64,000 bases of DNA, taken from NCBI GenBank assembly GCA_034769895.1, contig CM068371.1, positions 404,347,969 to 404,411,968 on the forward strand, in the 5' to 3' direction. Shown one piece after another: positions 1 through 9,955 of the stretch. Position 1 is the stretch's first letter; the number at the start of each line of letters is the position of its first letter. Below the pieces are notes generated by a model. The model saw only the letters and a program-made list of their open reading frames with translations. It did no database searches and was not told where the DNA came from. This stretch comes from Magicicada septendecula. Lineage: Eukaryota > Arthropoda > Insecta > Hemiptera > Cicadidae. Position numbers and translations under genes: made by a program.

Positions 1-848
1 AGTAGAATCAACCAGCATAATGAAATTTTATACATAACCGCTCAAATTGAAGGAATTCCTACACGAATAATGATAGATACTGGTGCAAATGTATCACTTA
101 TTAACGACGCTGAACTGGAGAGAATACAGAAACAAAGTAAAAATATAATACCTACCTTACCTGTCAATAATGTTATTTTAATAGTGCCACTGGGCGTCAA
201 AATAAAACAGTGAGAAAACAAGTGTCATTGGAAATAGAAAGCAAAGGTGTTACAATTAATATTATATGTTTGGTCGCAATCGGCCTACCATTCGAATTAT
301 TAATCGGATGCGATATGCTGAGGAAATATTCAGCCATTATTGATTTGAGCAAGGAGAAGGTGTCCTTGAACTCAGAAGGTGTTATGTGGACGGCAGAGTT
401 AATAGGAAGCGATGGTGCCCCTCTGAACCGTACCCATCGCCAAGTTAGAGAATTAAATTTTTTAAAGAATGACACCCAATGCAGAAAAATAATCTATAAT
501 ATGACAAATGAAGACCTGTGGAACAGTAAATTACAGGAGATAAGAGAGTTTAGACACCAAGGCACAAATAATTTGACAGCAAAACAAGTAGAAGATCTCA
601 TTATAATATATAAGAAGTATAAACATGTATTTTCAGAAAAACCAGGAAAAGTAAAAAACTATCAGCGTAGAATACAATTTAAAGAACCAGCAGAATTCCA
701 CAGAAAATCCTATCCTATACCATATCCATTGAAGGAGGCGGTTAGAGCTGAAATTAATAAAATGTTGTTAAATGATATAATTGAGCATAGCCAATCACCA
801 TATACTAGCCCAATAGTAGCAATTCAGAAGATTATAATCAACAATCCA
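1..848 (+). pseudogene. Ty3/gypsy-type pol remnant: protease and start of reverse transcriptase
   Basis: The window opens inside a retrotransposon pol gene. Frame 1 carries the aspartic protease active-site motif MIDTGANVSLI (about 70-105). A one-base loss near 183 moves the reading frame to that of 210-848, which carries the second protease motif LLIGCDMLRKYSAIIDL (about 297-350), a linker, and the first reverse transcriptase segment (YPIPYPLKEAVRAEI, then SPYTSPIVAIQK near 795-830). The copy breaks off where the RT fingers motif should follow, so the YxDD catalytic box, RNase H and integrase are absent. The same domain order and closely similar residues recur at 42,293-43,428, so this is a second member of that family. 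The retropepsin would normally process Gag-Pol in the particle; this copy cannot encode a working product. The left limit is cut by the window edge. Confidence 0.85.
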
Positions 849-851
849 TGA

Positions 852-950
852 AAAAATATCATGAGGAAGAAAAGGTAAAATAACATAAGTAATTATGTCC
901 TCACACCTAATGAAGTGTTCAGAAATAATTACTTCTGAAGGGAGGCAATT
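852..950 (+). other. Retrotransposon 3' leader with polypurine tract
   Basis: Short non-coding stretch between the pol remnant and the LTR. A purine run GAAGGGAGG (937-945) lies directly upstream of the TGTAACG that begins the LTR, which is where the plus-strand primer of reverse transcription (polypurine tract) belongs. The other element in this window has a similar run AGGAAGG at 45,247-45,253 in the same position. The long 3' part of pol has been deleted, leaving only this tail. Confidence 0.55.
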
Positions 951-2642
951 TGTAACGAAACAAAATGTTACAAAAGAATAGTAAATAATAGTGGAATCCG
1001 ATCCAGAGAAGAAACAAGAAATAATAATTGAAGCAAATTAAAGGAAACCTAGTTGGTTTGACTTATATAATATTATCAAGAAACCCAGAAATAACCCAGT
1101 AGAATAGGGCAGTAAACAGAAAAAAGTTAGATAAATAAACCTAGCAGGCCTAATCAACTTACCCTGAATAACAACCAAACCCAATAAAGAGTACCTAATC
1201 ATAAATTAAAATTGTATTAACAAAATTGTATCGACATATTTTAAGGATAGAAAAAGGGACACAAACCTTACAGTTATATGAGTGACATAATATATATAGT
1301 GACACAGACTACTGTTAAACAGTGTTAATTATTTTTGTATGAAAAGTGTTTTATTGTTATTATTAGACAGAATTTTAGTTTATCATACAGACAATAGTTT
1401 AGCAGTATAAATAAACTAAAACTGTCAAAAACAATTATTATTATTAAGAGTTTTGTTGTATGTTATAAGATTTTATGTCACCAGTTAATTTATGTAAATA
1501 TATTTATCTCAGGTAGTCAAAGTAGAAATTACAATCAACCATAACAAATTGTTCCACCACATATCATAGAAATTCAAATTAATAAGGTTTTACAGTTATA
1601 AACTGAGGCATGTTTAGTATCAAATTGTTTATAATTATCTAATTAATAATTGTATAAACATTGCATGTATCATTAGAGTATAATAATAAAATTATCTATT
1701 AAGGGTAATTTATAAAATATAAAGTAGGTAATGGGTGTTGATCCTATAACATTTAACCTGTACATAAATGACCAATCAAAATTTAAGAAATTTGTATGAG
1801 TTCTATGACTAAAAAAGAAGAAATAACACTTAATTGTTAATTGTGATGGAAAACAGTTGAATAGTGCGTGTCTAGATTAATTAAAAAAAATATAAAAATA
1901 GATAACCCGTTTGTGAAAGAAGATCTGAAAGACCATCATCGAAGATAATAATCCTTCCACTACAATTTTCATGAAAAAGTAATACACACAATCAAGGAAA
2001 ATTTCAGAATAAACAAGAAAACCTTCAGAATATCGTCTAGATGTGTAAAGTATAATTTGACAATATTTTTATCCAACAAGGAACAACCACTAGACAATAT
2101 AACAATTTACACTAACACTAATCACTAGTAAACATTTTAAAGTGCAACCAAATTCAATATCTAAGCGAACAGTGATTACAAGGAAAACACTTATTGTACA
2201 CATTAATAAACTACATTATTTTCTGAGACGGACAAATAGTCATGATGTTGACGTTACTCTAACCTACATGCTTTTACGAAGCGTATTGAATATCGTCAAA
2301 ACTTGTATGTAACTTAATATATAATTTTTTGTAATTTTTTAGATTGTAAGTAATATATTGTTTGTAAAGGTACTCTCTATTATTAATTAACATGTAAAGG
2401 AACTTTTCGTAGCAGCCACAAGAATTCCCACGAAATATATAAAAATTATTTAGTTGTTAAATCCTGAGATAAATATCGATTGTGACAACCGTATGTATCG
2501 AATGGAATTTTCCAATAATTTGAATTTATGTTACACAGATTAAACCATTATGTTATTAAATCATATCCATGCGTTATTATTTCAGGAACGTAATATATTA
2601 TACCATTAAGATACTACGGGAAAAGAGAAAAGTATTATAAAT
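951..2642 (+). repeat. Long terminal repeat of a Ty3/gypsy-type element (about 1.7 kb)
   Basis: Starts with TGTAACG, the same seven bases that start the 4.2-kb LTRs at 35,814 and 45,258, right after a polypurine tract. It ends just before a primer-binding-site-like TGGCGC at 2,643. It is AT-rich and has no open reading frame of note. The right edge is degenerate (a TTACA terminus is not visible), so the end is set by the primer-binding site. No second copy is present in the window, so the length is inferred from its two boundaries, not from an alignment. Confidence 0.55.
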
Positions 2643-2654
2643 TGGCGCACCAAC
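2643..2654 (+). other. Primer-binding site, tRNA-Lys type with one inserted base
   Basis: TGGCGCACCAAC sits at the LTR/internal junction, 105 bases before the gag start. Removing one A gives TGGCGCCCAAC, identical to the site at 39,999. That sequence is complementary to the 3' end of insect tRNA-Lys as I recall it. It primes minus-strand DNA synthesis in functional elements. Confidence 0.5.
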
Positions 2655-2758
2655 TAGTGAGGCTGAAATTAGGGAATATTAGGTGAAGAAATTGAAACAA
2701 GCAAATTAATTTCCTAATTTTTAGCTGGCGACTGCTATAAGTTCAAGAAATAATAAAG

Positions 2759-3050
2759 ATGCGTAAGAGGGCTACATCATTGAAACGGACGAAGGAGGCA
2801 GAGAAAGAAGTCAGGATGGAAGAGAAAGAAGTAACATCGGTGGAGGATGTGGAGACGTTAGCAAGAAAGGAAGATAGGGGAGACCCGAATCTTATAAAAT
2901 TAATGGAATTAATGAATAGTATGAGTGAAAAAATGGACAGAAATAAGGAAGAAACGAATGACAATTTTAAGAAGCAGAAGGAAACTCAAGGAAACAAAAT
3001 GAAATTTTGAGTCAAAACTTATTAAAACAAATGGAGGAAAAATTCGATAA
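2759..3050 (+). pseudogene. gag N-terminal fragment, cut by the non-LTR insertion
   Basis: The ATG at 2,759 opens a lysine/glutamate-rich, coiled-coil-like reading frame whose first 30 residues match the gag start at 40,111 (compare KEAEKEVRMEEKEVTSVEDV here with AEAEREARMEEKEATSAEDV there). A stop at 3,008 follows a probable one-base change, after which gag-like residues (LLKQMEEKFDK) continue in another frame to 3,050. At 3,051 the sequence turns abruptly into the GC-rich inverted non-LTR element, which truncates gag. The orientation agrees with the LTR and primer-binding site just upstream. Confidence 0.7.
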
Positions 3051-4257
3051 GCCAGGTGAGTCTGGAGTCCACGTGGAGCCCGAGGTACTTGACGCCATTG
3101 GTCCAGGGCACCTCGACGGGGCCTACTTTAAGCGGCCGAGGCCGCTTGCGTTTGGGCGAGAATATTACCGCGGCACTCTTGGAAGCGTTGACGGCAACTC
3201 TCCAGTCATCGGCCCACCCGACATACGCGTCGAGTTGGCGCTGAAGCTAGATTGCCGCATAACTTGCGTTCGGCTCTGAGGCAAAAGCCTCAGTGTAGTC
3301 CGCGAACAGCGACAATCTTACTCCAGGAACTCGAGGCGTGTCGTTGACAAACAGCGAGAACAGGAGAGGCCCAAGTACACTTCCCTGAGGGACACCAGCG
3401 GTAATACGCCTCTCCGAAGAGAGAACGTGGTCTACTCTCACTTGGAAGCTTCGATCTCGCATAAAGCTGCCGATCAAATGAACGTAGCAATCTGGGAGAA
3501 GGACTTCCGTTAGTTTGTAAAGGACACCCTCGTGTCACACGCCGCCAAAGGCTTTCTCTACGTCTAGGAAGATCGCGGTCGTCTGTTTGCCCTGGCAGCC
3601 AGCCTCGGAAATGCATTCCACGAGTCTATCAGCTGATGAGTCGAGGAGTGCAGCTCACGAAAGCCGAACTGTTCGGGGATCAGCACGTCCAGTCTATCTA
3701 GATGGTCACGGATCCTACGCTGGGTCAAACGCTCGAAAACCTTAGACGTCGCGGACAAGAGGCTGATGGGTCTGAGGTTTTCCGCGCGAGAAGAATTCTT
3801 TCTCGGCTTGGGTATCACTATAACTGTAGCCGTTTTCCATTTCGCCGGAAAGTACGCCAGCCTGAGACAGACATTGAACAGTTCAGAGAGGAACCGTATT
3901 CCTCGCTCCGGAAGGCGATGGAGTGCGGAATTCATGACTCCGTCAGGGCCAGGCGCCTTCCGGGGTTGAGCTGAACTATCTTCTCAGAGACCTCCTCCGG
4001 CGGGATGGGCTCCGGCTGGACTGTGATACCGGCCGATAGAAAGCGCTCTACTTCGCGGCAGATTCGCTCAGTGAAGGCCGGGTTCTTGGATGGGTTGGGA
4101 GCGAACTGACGCTCGAAACTGTCAGCCAAGAACACTGCCTTCTCGAGGGGGCGTCCAAGGGGTTGACCGCCGGGTCCTTCTAGTGCGGGGAGAGGCGCGT
4201 GTTTACGCTTCCCCGTTAGGGCACTGGGAATCTGCCAGACATTACGGTTGCCAGAAC
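3051..4257 (-). pseudogene. Inverted reverse transcriptase segment (left arm plus loop)
   Basis: Read on the minus strand from 4,257 down. The loop encodes the pre-RT linker (NVWQIPSALTGKRKHAP, LADSFERQFAPNPSKNPAF), then RT motifs NSALHRLPERG, KWKTATVIVIPKPRKNSS and LRPISLLSATSKVFERL, then a frame change to FLDVEKAF (motif A), then GVPQGSVLGPLLFSLFVND and the altered catalytic box FADYTEAF. The lesions are a frameshift before motif A, a TGA where the family has Trp-His-Asp-Gly, the second Asp of FADD changed to Tyr, and a TAG after SYAAI. All are shared with the right arm. It cannot encode a working enzyme. Confidence 0.85.
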
Positions 4258-5141
4258 TGAATTCCGCACTCCATCGCCTTCCGGAGCGAGGAATACGGTT
4301 CCTCTCTGAACTGTTCAATGTCTGTCTCAGGCTGGCGTACTTTCCGGCGAAATGGAAAACGGCTACAGTTATAGTGATACCCAAGCCGAGAAAGAATTCT
4401 TCTCGCGCGGAAAACCTCAGACCCATCAGCCTCTTGTCCGCGACGTCTAAGGTTTTCGAGCGTTTGACCCAGCGTAGGATCCGTGACCATCTAGATAGAC
4501 TGGACGTGCTGATCCCCGAACAGTTCGGCTTTCGTGAGCTGCACTCCTCGACTCATCAGCTGATAGACTCGTGGAATGCATTACCGAGGCTGGCTGCCAG
4601 GGCAAACAGACGACCGCGATCTTCCTAGACGTAGAGAAAGCCTTTGGCGGCGTGTGACACGACGGTGTCCTTTACAAACTAACGGAAGTCCTTCTCCCAG
4701 ATTGCTACGTTCATTTGATAGGCAGCTTTCTGCGAGATCGAAGCTTCCAAGTGAGAGTAGACCACGTTCTCTCTTCGGAGAGGCGTATTACCGCTGGTGT
4801 CCCTCAGGGAAGTGTACTTGGGCCTCTCCTGTTCTCGCTGTTTGTCAACGACACGCCTCGAGTTCCTGGAGTAAGATTGTCGCTGTTCGCGGACTACACT
4901 GAGGCTTTTGCCTCAGAGCCGAACGCAAGTTATGCGGCAATCTAGCTTCAGCGCCAACTCGACGCGTATGTCGGGTGGGCCGATGACTGGAGAGTTGCCG
5001 TCAACGCTTCCAAGAGTGCCGCGGTAATATTCTCGCCCAAACGCAAGCGGCCTCGGCCGCTTAAAGTAGGCCCCGTCGAGGTGCCCCGGACCAATGGCGT
5101 CAAGTACCTCGGGCTCCACGTGGACTCCAGACTCACCTGGC
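3051..5141. repeat. Near-perfect inverted repeat: arms 3051-3934 and 4258-5141, loop 3935-4257
   Basis: Every base pair checked follows i + j = 8192 with no gap: the outer edges are GCCAGGTGAG at 3,051 and its complement ending at 5,141, and the inner edges pair at 3,934/4,258. The arms are 884 bp and differ at only a few sites (for example F/L and Q/R changes in the encoded peptides). The 323-bp loop is single-copy and encodes the segment just upstream of the RT domain, read on the minus strand. Such a palindrome could form a large hairpin or cruciform. Confidence 0.92.
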
Positions 5142-5554
5142 AAACCCATACTCAATACATCCGTCAACGCGCTTCGGCGCAACTCAGTAGACTCTGGCCC
5201 GTACTTTCTAATCCGGCAATGACCCCCCGGCTGGGTAAGCTCATCGTCAACTCGTACGTTTTGCCCCTGATTACCTATGCCTGTCCTGTTTGGGGATACC
5301 TTGCTCGATGTCATAGATCAGCGCTCCAGCGCGTTCTCGACCGGGGACTTAAGCTCGCGTGTAAAGTCCTCCGGATGTACATTTCTCGTCTTTCGAGGAG
5401 AGGATTCGGTGTCCGCTCTTTTGATGACACCGTGAGACGCCTAGCGCGTAGATTCTATGTTCGATCAGCACGTGTGACCCACAATTCCCTCATTGCCGGA
5501 CTTGGTAACTACACTCGAGACCAGGTGAGTCTTGGAAGCGACCCCGTATGCTAG
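4258..5554 (+). pseudogene. Direct reverse transcriptase segment and C-terminus (right arm plus tail)
   Basis: The plus-strand partner starts within the RT domain at NSALHRLPERG and continues past the arm into the C-terminal part: GVKYLGLHVDSRLTWQTHTQ, LWPVLSNPAM, YVLPLITYACPVWG, then a basic tail to the TAG stop near 5,554. It carries the same frameshift, internal TGA, FADY box and TAG as the inverted arm. The region after 5,081 has a single uninterrupted frame. In an intact element this protein would nick target DNA and copy its own RNA; no endonuclease domain is present here. Confidence 0.85.
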
Positions 5555-5899
5555 CCCCGGTGGTATAATCCACCATCGAGGGTCGCTTCACGCCCTCCAC
5601 AAGTAGGAAAATAATATATAAATACTCAAAACGACCCAGTGGCAGGAGTCCTAACTGAGACTCGGGACACTGCATAACTCGCGGCTCGCGCGAGGAGCCG
5701 CGCAACCCCCAGTCGTCGTCGAACGCGATTGTATGTGATTTAAACACTGTGGCTGCAACGCTACCAACCCCAACGTCTAAAGCAGCAACGCCCTGGGTTA
5801 TCCACGAAAGATTAGAGCAGTGTTGGGCATACCGCCACGAGGAGTTCGGCCTCTTTTGGAGGGCTTTCATAAGTGGTTGAGGCATTGTTATAGCATTTC
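5555..5899. other. GC-rich 3' region after the non-LTR ORF, with strong hairpin
   Basis: Probable 3' untranslated part of the non-LTR element or another repeat. It contains an 8-bp stem at 5,680-5,687/5,695-5,702 (CGCGGCTC/GAGCCGCG) with a 7-base loop. A 131-codon minus-strand frame (5,490-5,885) runs through it without recognised motifs; because it overlaps the antisense of the RT stop I regard it as fortuitous. Confidence 0.4.
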
Positions 5900-6779
5900 T
5901 AAATTATCCGCAGTGACCAAAGGGCGAGTGACATTTTCCTGACGTTACCAATTCTGTGACAAAATGTGTTAACATTATAGTTTATAATACACGTATTAAT
6001 TTACGAGTGACGTTCTAAAAGGCAACGATAAAATTAACTTCCGCTTAGCTGGTATACATAAACTGATTGTCACAGGGACAAAGCGCCCTCGCAGTTTCGA
6101 TCAGTATACTTTTACATTTTTACTTGTAAATCCGCGGTCCATTCTGTTTATTTACGATCAAGTAGTCACCGACGTAACAAGAAGCCTTTCCCGCCACCTG
6201 TAAGGTGCGTGATAGTATGCGTTGAAACATACCATCGTCTTTTGGGCACGTTCGGGACTGCACCAAACTGCTGGACACTTGAAAAATTAACTGTTTACAC
6301 GCGCGGGCACGCACGGTATTCACCAAGTATGTCAACAAGATGTTATTCTAATTTTGCTCAATGTAAAATTATTCCTTGTATAAGGGAAAAATATGTACAT
6401 AACATCGTTGCTGAATACTCCGTTGAAAAGCGTATGAAAATTAGTTGCTCATAGTACGTTTGTAACGCAAGAACCTATAAGATTTGGTATAGCAAAGAGC
6501 CTGCGCGGAATCAAGTGTTCTAAGATCGTACTTGGCGCATAACACTGTACAGTGGAGGGGTACCCCTCCACAGCAGTATGTGACTGAATGTAATTCCCAC
6601 TACTCATCACGTGTGTCTGCTTTAAGTGTTGTGTTGTGCGTTTGTTATAGAATTAAGAAATAAATGACATCATGCTCGTCAAGTGCGTCTGGAAGGTCGT
6701 TAAGGGGCCAAGCGCGTGAAATTGTTTACAATGTTGCAAAACATTTACGGGAGCAAAAAGAACTCCACAACCTTAAGGC
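5900..6779. other. Unassigned AT-rich DNA with a 20-bp perfect palindrome
   Basis: No coding signal recognised. GTGGAGGGG/TACCCCTCCAC at 6,552-6,571 is a 20-bp perfect palindrome centred on a KpnI-type GGTACC core. Nothing else identified. Confidence 0.5.
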
Positions 6780-6968
6780 GGGTTTACACGCTACGTCTTA
6801 TTGTACGTTTTGTCTGATAGGACAAATCGTATGAAGTAAAAGGTAGCGTGTAAACAGCAAAACGTACGTCTTGTCGAAACGGAATGAAATCCAAGGTCAG
6901 ATCGGAGAACTGACGGCAGGAGCATCATTTTCCGAGAACTGATACGACAAAACGGAGCGTGTAAACAC
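6780..6968. mobile_element. MITE-like element with nested inverted repeats
   Basis: Left end GGGTTTACACGCT (6,780-6,792) is matched in inverse by AGCGTGTAAACAC (6,956-6,968), and the similarity extends inward to a GTTTTGTC block on each side. A second, perfect 13-bp inverted copy (GTTTACACGCTAC 6,782-6,794 with 6,843-6,855) lies inside, and the enclosed bases can pair further (TTTGTC/GACAAA). No coding capacity. This fits a short non-autonomous DNA transposon; the superfamily is not settled and a target duplication was not found. Confidence 0.55.
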
Positions 6969-7029
6969 ATCTCCAGCTTCCCGTCCGTTTTTCTCTCAGT
7001 TCGCTTCAAACTCAGCCTCGTTCGGGTTC

Positions 7030-7997
7030 TTTTACTTCCATATTCCTTAAGGAATGGAAGTATGGTGATGGCAAAAAAAATCGTGTTCCAGATTATTGCA
7101 GATTCTGATTCTACTACACTCAAAACATGAAAAAAGTCGTTTTCTGAAAAGTGTCTGTGTGTGTGTCTGTCTATCTGCTGTAGATTTTTTTTCTATGGCA
7201 AACGATAACTGCCGCAAATTCAAACAGATTCAAATAATTTTTTGCATACAGCCCTGATTTGTAGAGTACTCACGACCTATTGTTTTTGGTGAAGATCGGT
7301 TGAGGGAAAGGGGTAGTTTACCTGCAACGGTTTTTTTTATCAAGGGAAATTTTTTTTTTTGGCAAACGATAGCCGCAAATTCAAACAGTATCAAATAATG
7401 TTTCGTATACAGCCCTGAATTGTAGAGTTCTCAAGACCTATTGTTTTTGGTGAAGATCGGTTAAGGGAAAGGGGTAGTTTACCTGTAACGTTTTATGTTT
7501 TAACAAGGGTATTTCCTATGGCAAACGATAACAGCCGCAAATTCAAACAGAATCAAAAGATTATTTGCATACAGCCCTAAATTGTAGAGTTCTCAAGACC
7601 TATTGTTTTTGGTGAAGATCGGTTAAGGGAAAGGGGTAGTTTACCTGCAACGTTTTTTTAACAAGGGTATTTTCTATGGCAAACGATAACAGCCGCAAAT
7701 TCAATCAGAATCAAATAATTTTTTGCATAAAGCCGTGATTTGTAGAGTACTCAAGACCTATTGTTTTTGGTGAAGATCAGTTAAGGGGAAGGGGTAGTTT
7801 ACCTGCAACGTTTTTTATCAAGCGTATTTTTTATGGCAAACGATAACAGTCGCAAATTCAAACAGAATCAAATAATTTTTTGAATACGTCACTGAATTGT
7901 AGAGGTCTCAAGGACTTTCGATTTTGGTGAAGATCGGTTAAGGGGAAGGGGTAGTTTACCTGCAACCTTTTACGTTTTAACAAGAGTAAAGTACTTG
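7030..7997 (+). repeat. Interspersed repeat carrying a five-unit 158-bp tandem array
   Basis: Units start at about 7,198, 7,361, 7,520, 7,678 and 7,835 (spacings 163, 159, 158, 157), each beginning GGCAAACGATA and containing GCCGCAAATTCAAACAG, GAAGATCGGTTAAGGG and GGGGTAGTTTACCTGC. The array ends with AACAAGAGTAAAGTACTTG. It is preceded by a hairpin around TTCCTTAAGGAA (near 7,046). The same leader, one unit and the same end motif recur at 21,400-21,700. No protein is encoded. Confidence 0.85.
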
Positions 7998-8301
7998 AAA
8001 ATTCATTTAAACTTTTTGAAACAATGGTAATTGTTAAAAATAAAATAATTTTGTTGACAGGCAATAAAATTATAATTTTTTCATTTTAATGTAAATCTGT
8101 ACATAGTATAAAGTAAAGTCGGTCCGTTTTCTCTCTGTGTTTGAAATCGCTAATCTCAGGAAGTACTGAACGGATTTTATTCAAGTTTTCGCCAATAGAT
8201 AGAGTGTCTATCGAGGAACATTTATGTGTATAATTAATACATATATGTTGTACATTAGCTTAGCTATCACGGTTTATGTCAAGTAAGTGGTATAGTTTAC
8301 A

Positions 8302-9021
8302 TCTTATATAATATAAAATTAATGTTTCTTTGTTTGTCCCGTATGCGTTCCTATACCATTCATCCGATTGCGATGAAACTTCGGTGAGTTGTTGTGCGCA
8401 TGTCCGCGAAGGTTTCTTCCACATCTCCTCCTAAACCACTGTATCGAATTCATCCAAACTTGGCACAAATATTTTACGCAACGGGAGAACCAACATAGGA
8501 TAGGTGTTTTTTCGATGGGGTCCTTTTGGGGGTTCTTTGGGGTCTTCCACATCGCCTCCTAAACCACTGGACCGATTTCAACCAAACTTGGCACAAATAT
8601 TTTACGCAAAGGGAGAACCAACATAGGACAAGTGTTTTTTTTTGATACGATCCTTTGGGGGGTCCTTTGGGGTCTTCCACGTCTCCACCTAAACCATTGG
8701 ACCGATTTCAACCAAACTTGGCACAAATAATTTACGCAACGGGAGAACCAACATAGGACAGGTGTTTTTTCGATACGATCCTCTGGGGGGTCCTTTGCGG
8801 TCTTAAAAAACTATTAGATCTGGTTACTATGGCAACCCAATAGAATAGATTCTGTTCTAAATATATTATCGCATTAAATTAAAGACCACGCGAACGAAGT
8901 TGTGGGCAACAGCTATTTATTTTTAAGAAGCCTACTTTAATTAAACTTTATTATTAATTAAACTAACATTTTCATTACGTACAACGTGAAACTCCGTAGC
9001 GAAGCACGGGTATTCTGCTAG
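8302..9021 (+). mobile_element. Non-autonomous Helitron
   Basis: The 5' end is TCTTATATAATAT at 8,302, preceded by A. The 3' end is CTAG (9,018-9,021) followed by T, fitting Helitron insertion between A and T without target duplication. A short hairpin (CCGT.GC / GC.ACGG, 8,994-9,009) stands 12 bases before the terminus, as the family requires. The phrase CGAAGCACGGGTA near the end is typical of insect Helitron-type repeats as I recall them. No Rep or helicase ORF is present, so movement would need a protein supplied in trans. Confidence 0.75.
8415..8800 (+). repeat. Three-unit 128-130-bp minisatellite inside the Helitron
   Basis: Units begin TCTTCCAC at 8,415, 8,543 and 8,673, and the array ends at 8,800 (lengths 128, 130, 128). 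Each contains CCTAAACCA.TG, AACTTGGCACAAATA and GGGAGAACCAACATAGGA. The second and third units are more alike than either is to the first, suggesting stepwise expansion. Confidence 0.85.
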
Positions 9022-9130
9022 TCATGTATAAGAGAAAATATATCGTGCGTGGCAGGCAAGCATATCTCAGTTATGTACTGTTTACGTTTCCATTTTATTA
9101 TTATCACTACCGCAATAAAAAGGCAGGGAA

Positions 9131-9131
<1 letters not shown>

Positions 9132-9182
<51 letters not shown>
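9132..9182. repeat. (AC)n microsatellite
   Basis: Fifty-one bases of uninterrupted AC dinucleotide repeat. The apparent reading frames of His-Thr or Cys-Val across it are artefacts of the repeat. Confidence 0.97.
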
Positions 9183-9184
<2 letters not shown>

Positions 9185-9954
9185 TCGCGTTATTTCTGGC
9201 CTCATTCATGTTTATTTTCTTACATTTGCACGGTTTTTAAATGGAAAGTGCCGAACCCATACCAACATAACGCATGCAAGCCGAAAAAGTGTCCAGCGTG
9301 GATAGCGATTTGCTTCCTGTGGATCGCTGGGCAGTGTAACTGCACGTGTTTACAGAGGAACGATTCATAGACAGACTTTTCGTCTTTAGGGAATGAACCC
9401 TCTGCAAGATGCTGAGGGTCCATGAGTGACTTCGGAGCGCTCCTTCTTTTCCGCGTGTTTGTTCTGTGAAACGTACACTGTAGATTCGCAGATTTATTCT
9501 AAGCAACGCTCAATAGGAAATGTTGAAAATTTTTGTCCACGGTGAACCCTCATACACACTAGGCCTGCTCTGATGTTTTAATTACGGACATCATAATATT
9601 AAAACTTTGGAAACTTGAGCACTACTTAATGGAGATCAATCATTAACTTATACAAGCCATTAATTTTATGCATATTTTTTATATATATGTGTACAACGTT
9701 ATCGGCAACAAAGAAGTAGTTTTTGTTAAAATTCCTTCCCGGGATATTTGGCCGTAGTCCAATGTTTTCTACAAAACCAGACGTTTCGGCAATGCCATTG
9801 ACTTCCATCATCAGTGAAAATCGAGTGCGATAACGTGAGGTGGTATATGTTAGTGACCACAGTACTGTGGTTAAGGCTGAAGCAGTAAGTAGAAAGAAGT
9901 AGTTTCTATGGTAATATTCCATTTCGAAAATGATTTTAAAAATAAATCTTAGAA
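9183..9954. other. Unassigned region
   Basis: Two overlapping minus-strand frames (9,220-9,506) and one longer minus-strand frame (9,626-9,922, with GIAETSGFVENIGLRP) are open but carry no family motif I can defend. No promoter, splice or repeat structure is evident apart from AT runs. Confidence 0.4.
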
Positions 9955-9955
9955 T

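Larger units (their letters stand above)
3051..5650 (+). mobile_element. Jockey/R1-like non-LTR retrotransposon, 5' truncated, with inverted 5' segment
   Basis: GC-rich block standing out from AT-rich flanks. It encodes the RT half of an ORF2-type protein (KAF-type motif A, VPQGSVLGPLLFSLFVND, FAD box, C-terminal LWPVL and TYACPVWG motifs). The left part (3,051-4,257) runs on the minus strand and the right part (4,258 to about 5,554) on the plus strand. The right edge is not defined: no poly(A) or target-site duplication was found, and about 5,650 is an estimate. The insertion interrupts the gag fragment at 3,050. Jockey-like is favoured over other non-LTR clades by the C-terminal motif style, without a phylogeny. 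Confidence 0.75.

Noticed and set aside
3766..4426. Plus- and minus-strand ORFs beginning MGLRFSAREEFF
   Set aside because: Antisense shadows of the conserved RT segment in the palindrome arms.
5490..5885. 131-codon minus-strand ORF
   Set aside because: Overlaps the RT C-terminus in antisense and lies in a GC-rich 3' region where long chance frames are expected; no motif.
9018..9305. His/Thr- and Cys/Val-repeat ORFs
   Set aside because: Produced by the (AC)n microsatellite.
9220..9423. Minus-strand peptide with AIHAGHFFGLHAL, superficially like the end of an insect chemoreceptor
   Set aside because: The diagnostic TYhhhhhQF-type ending and any upstream transmembrane helices are missing; a competing frame is equally open.
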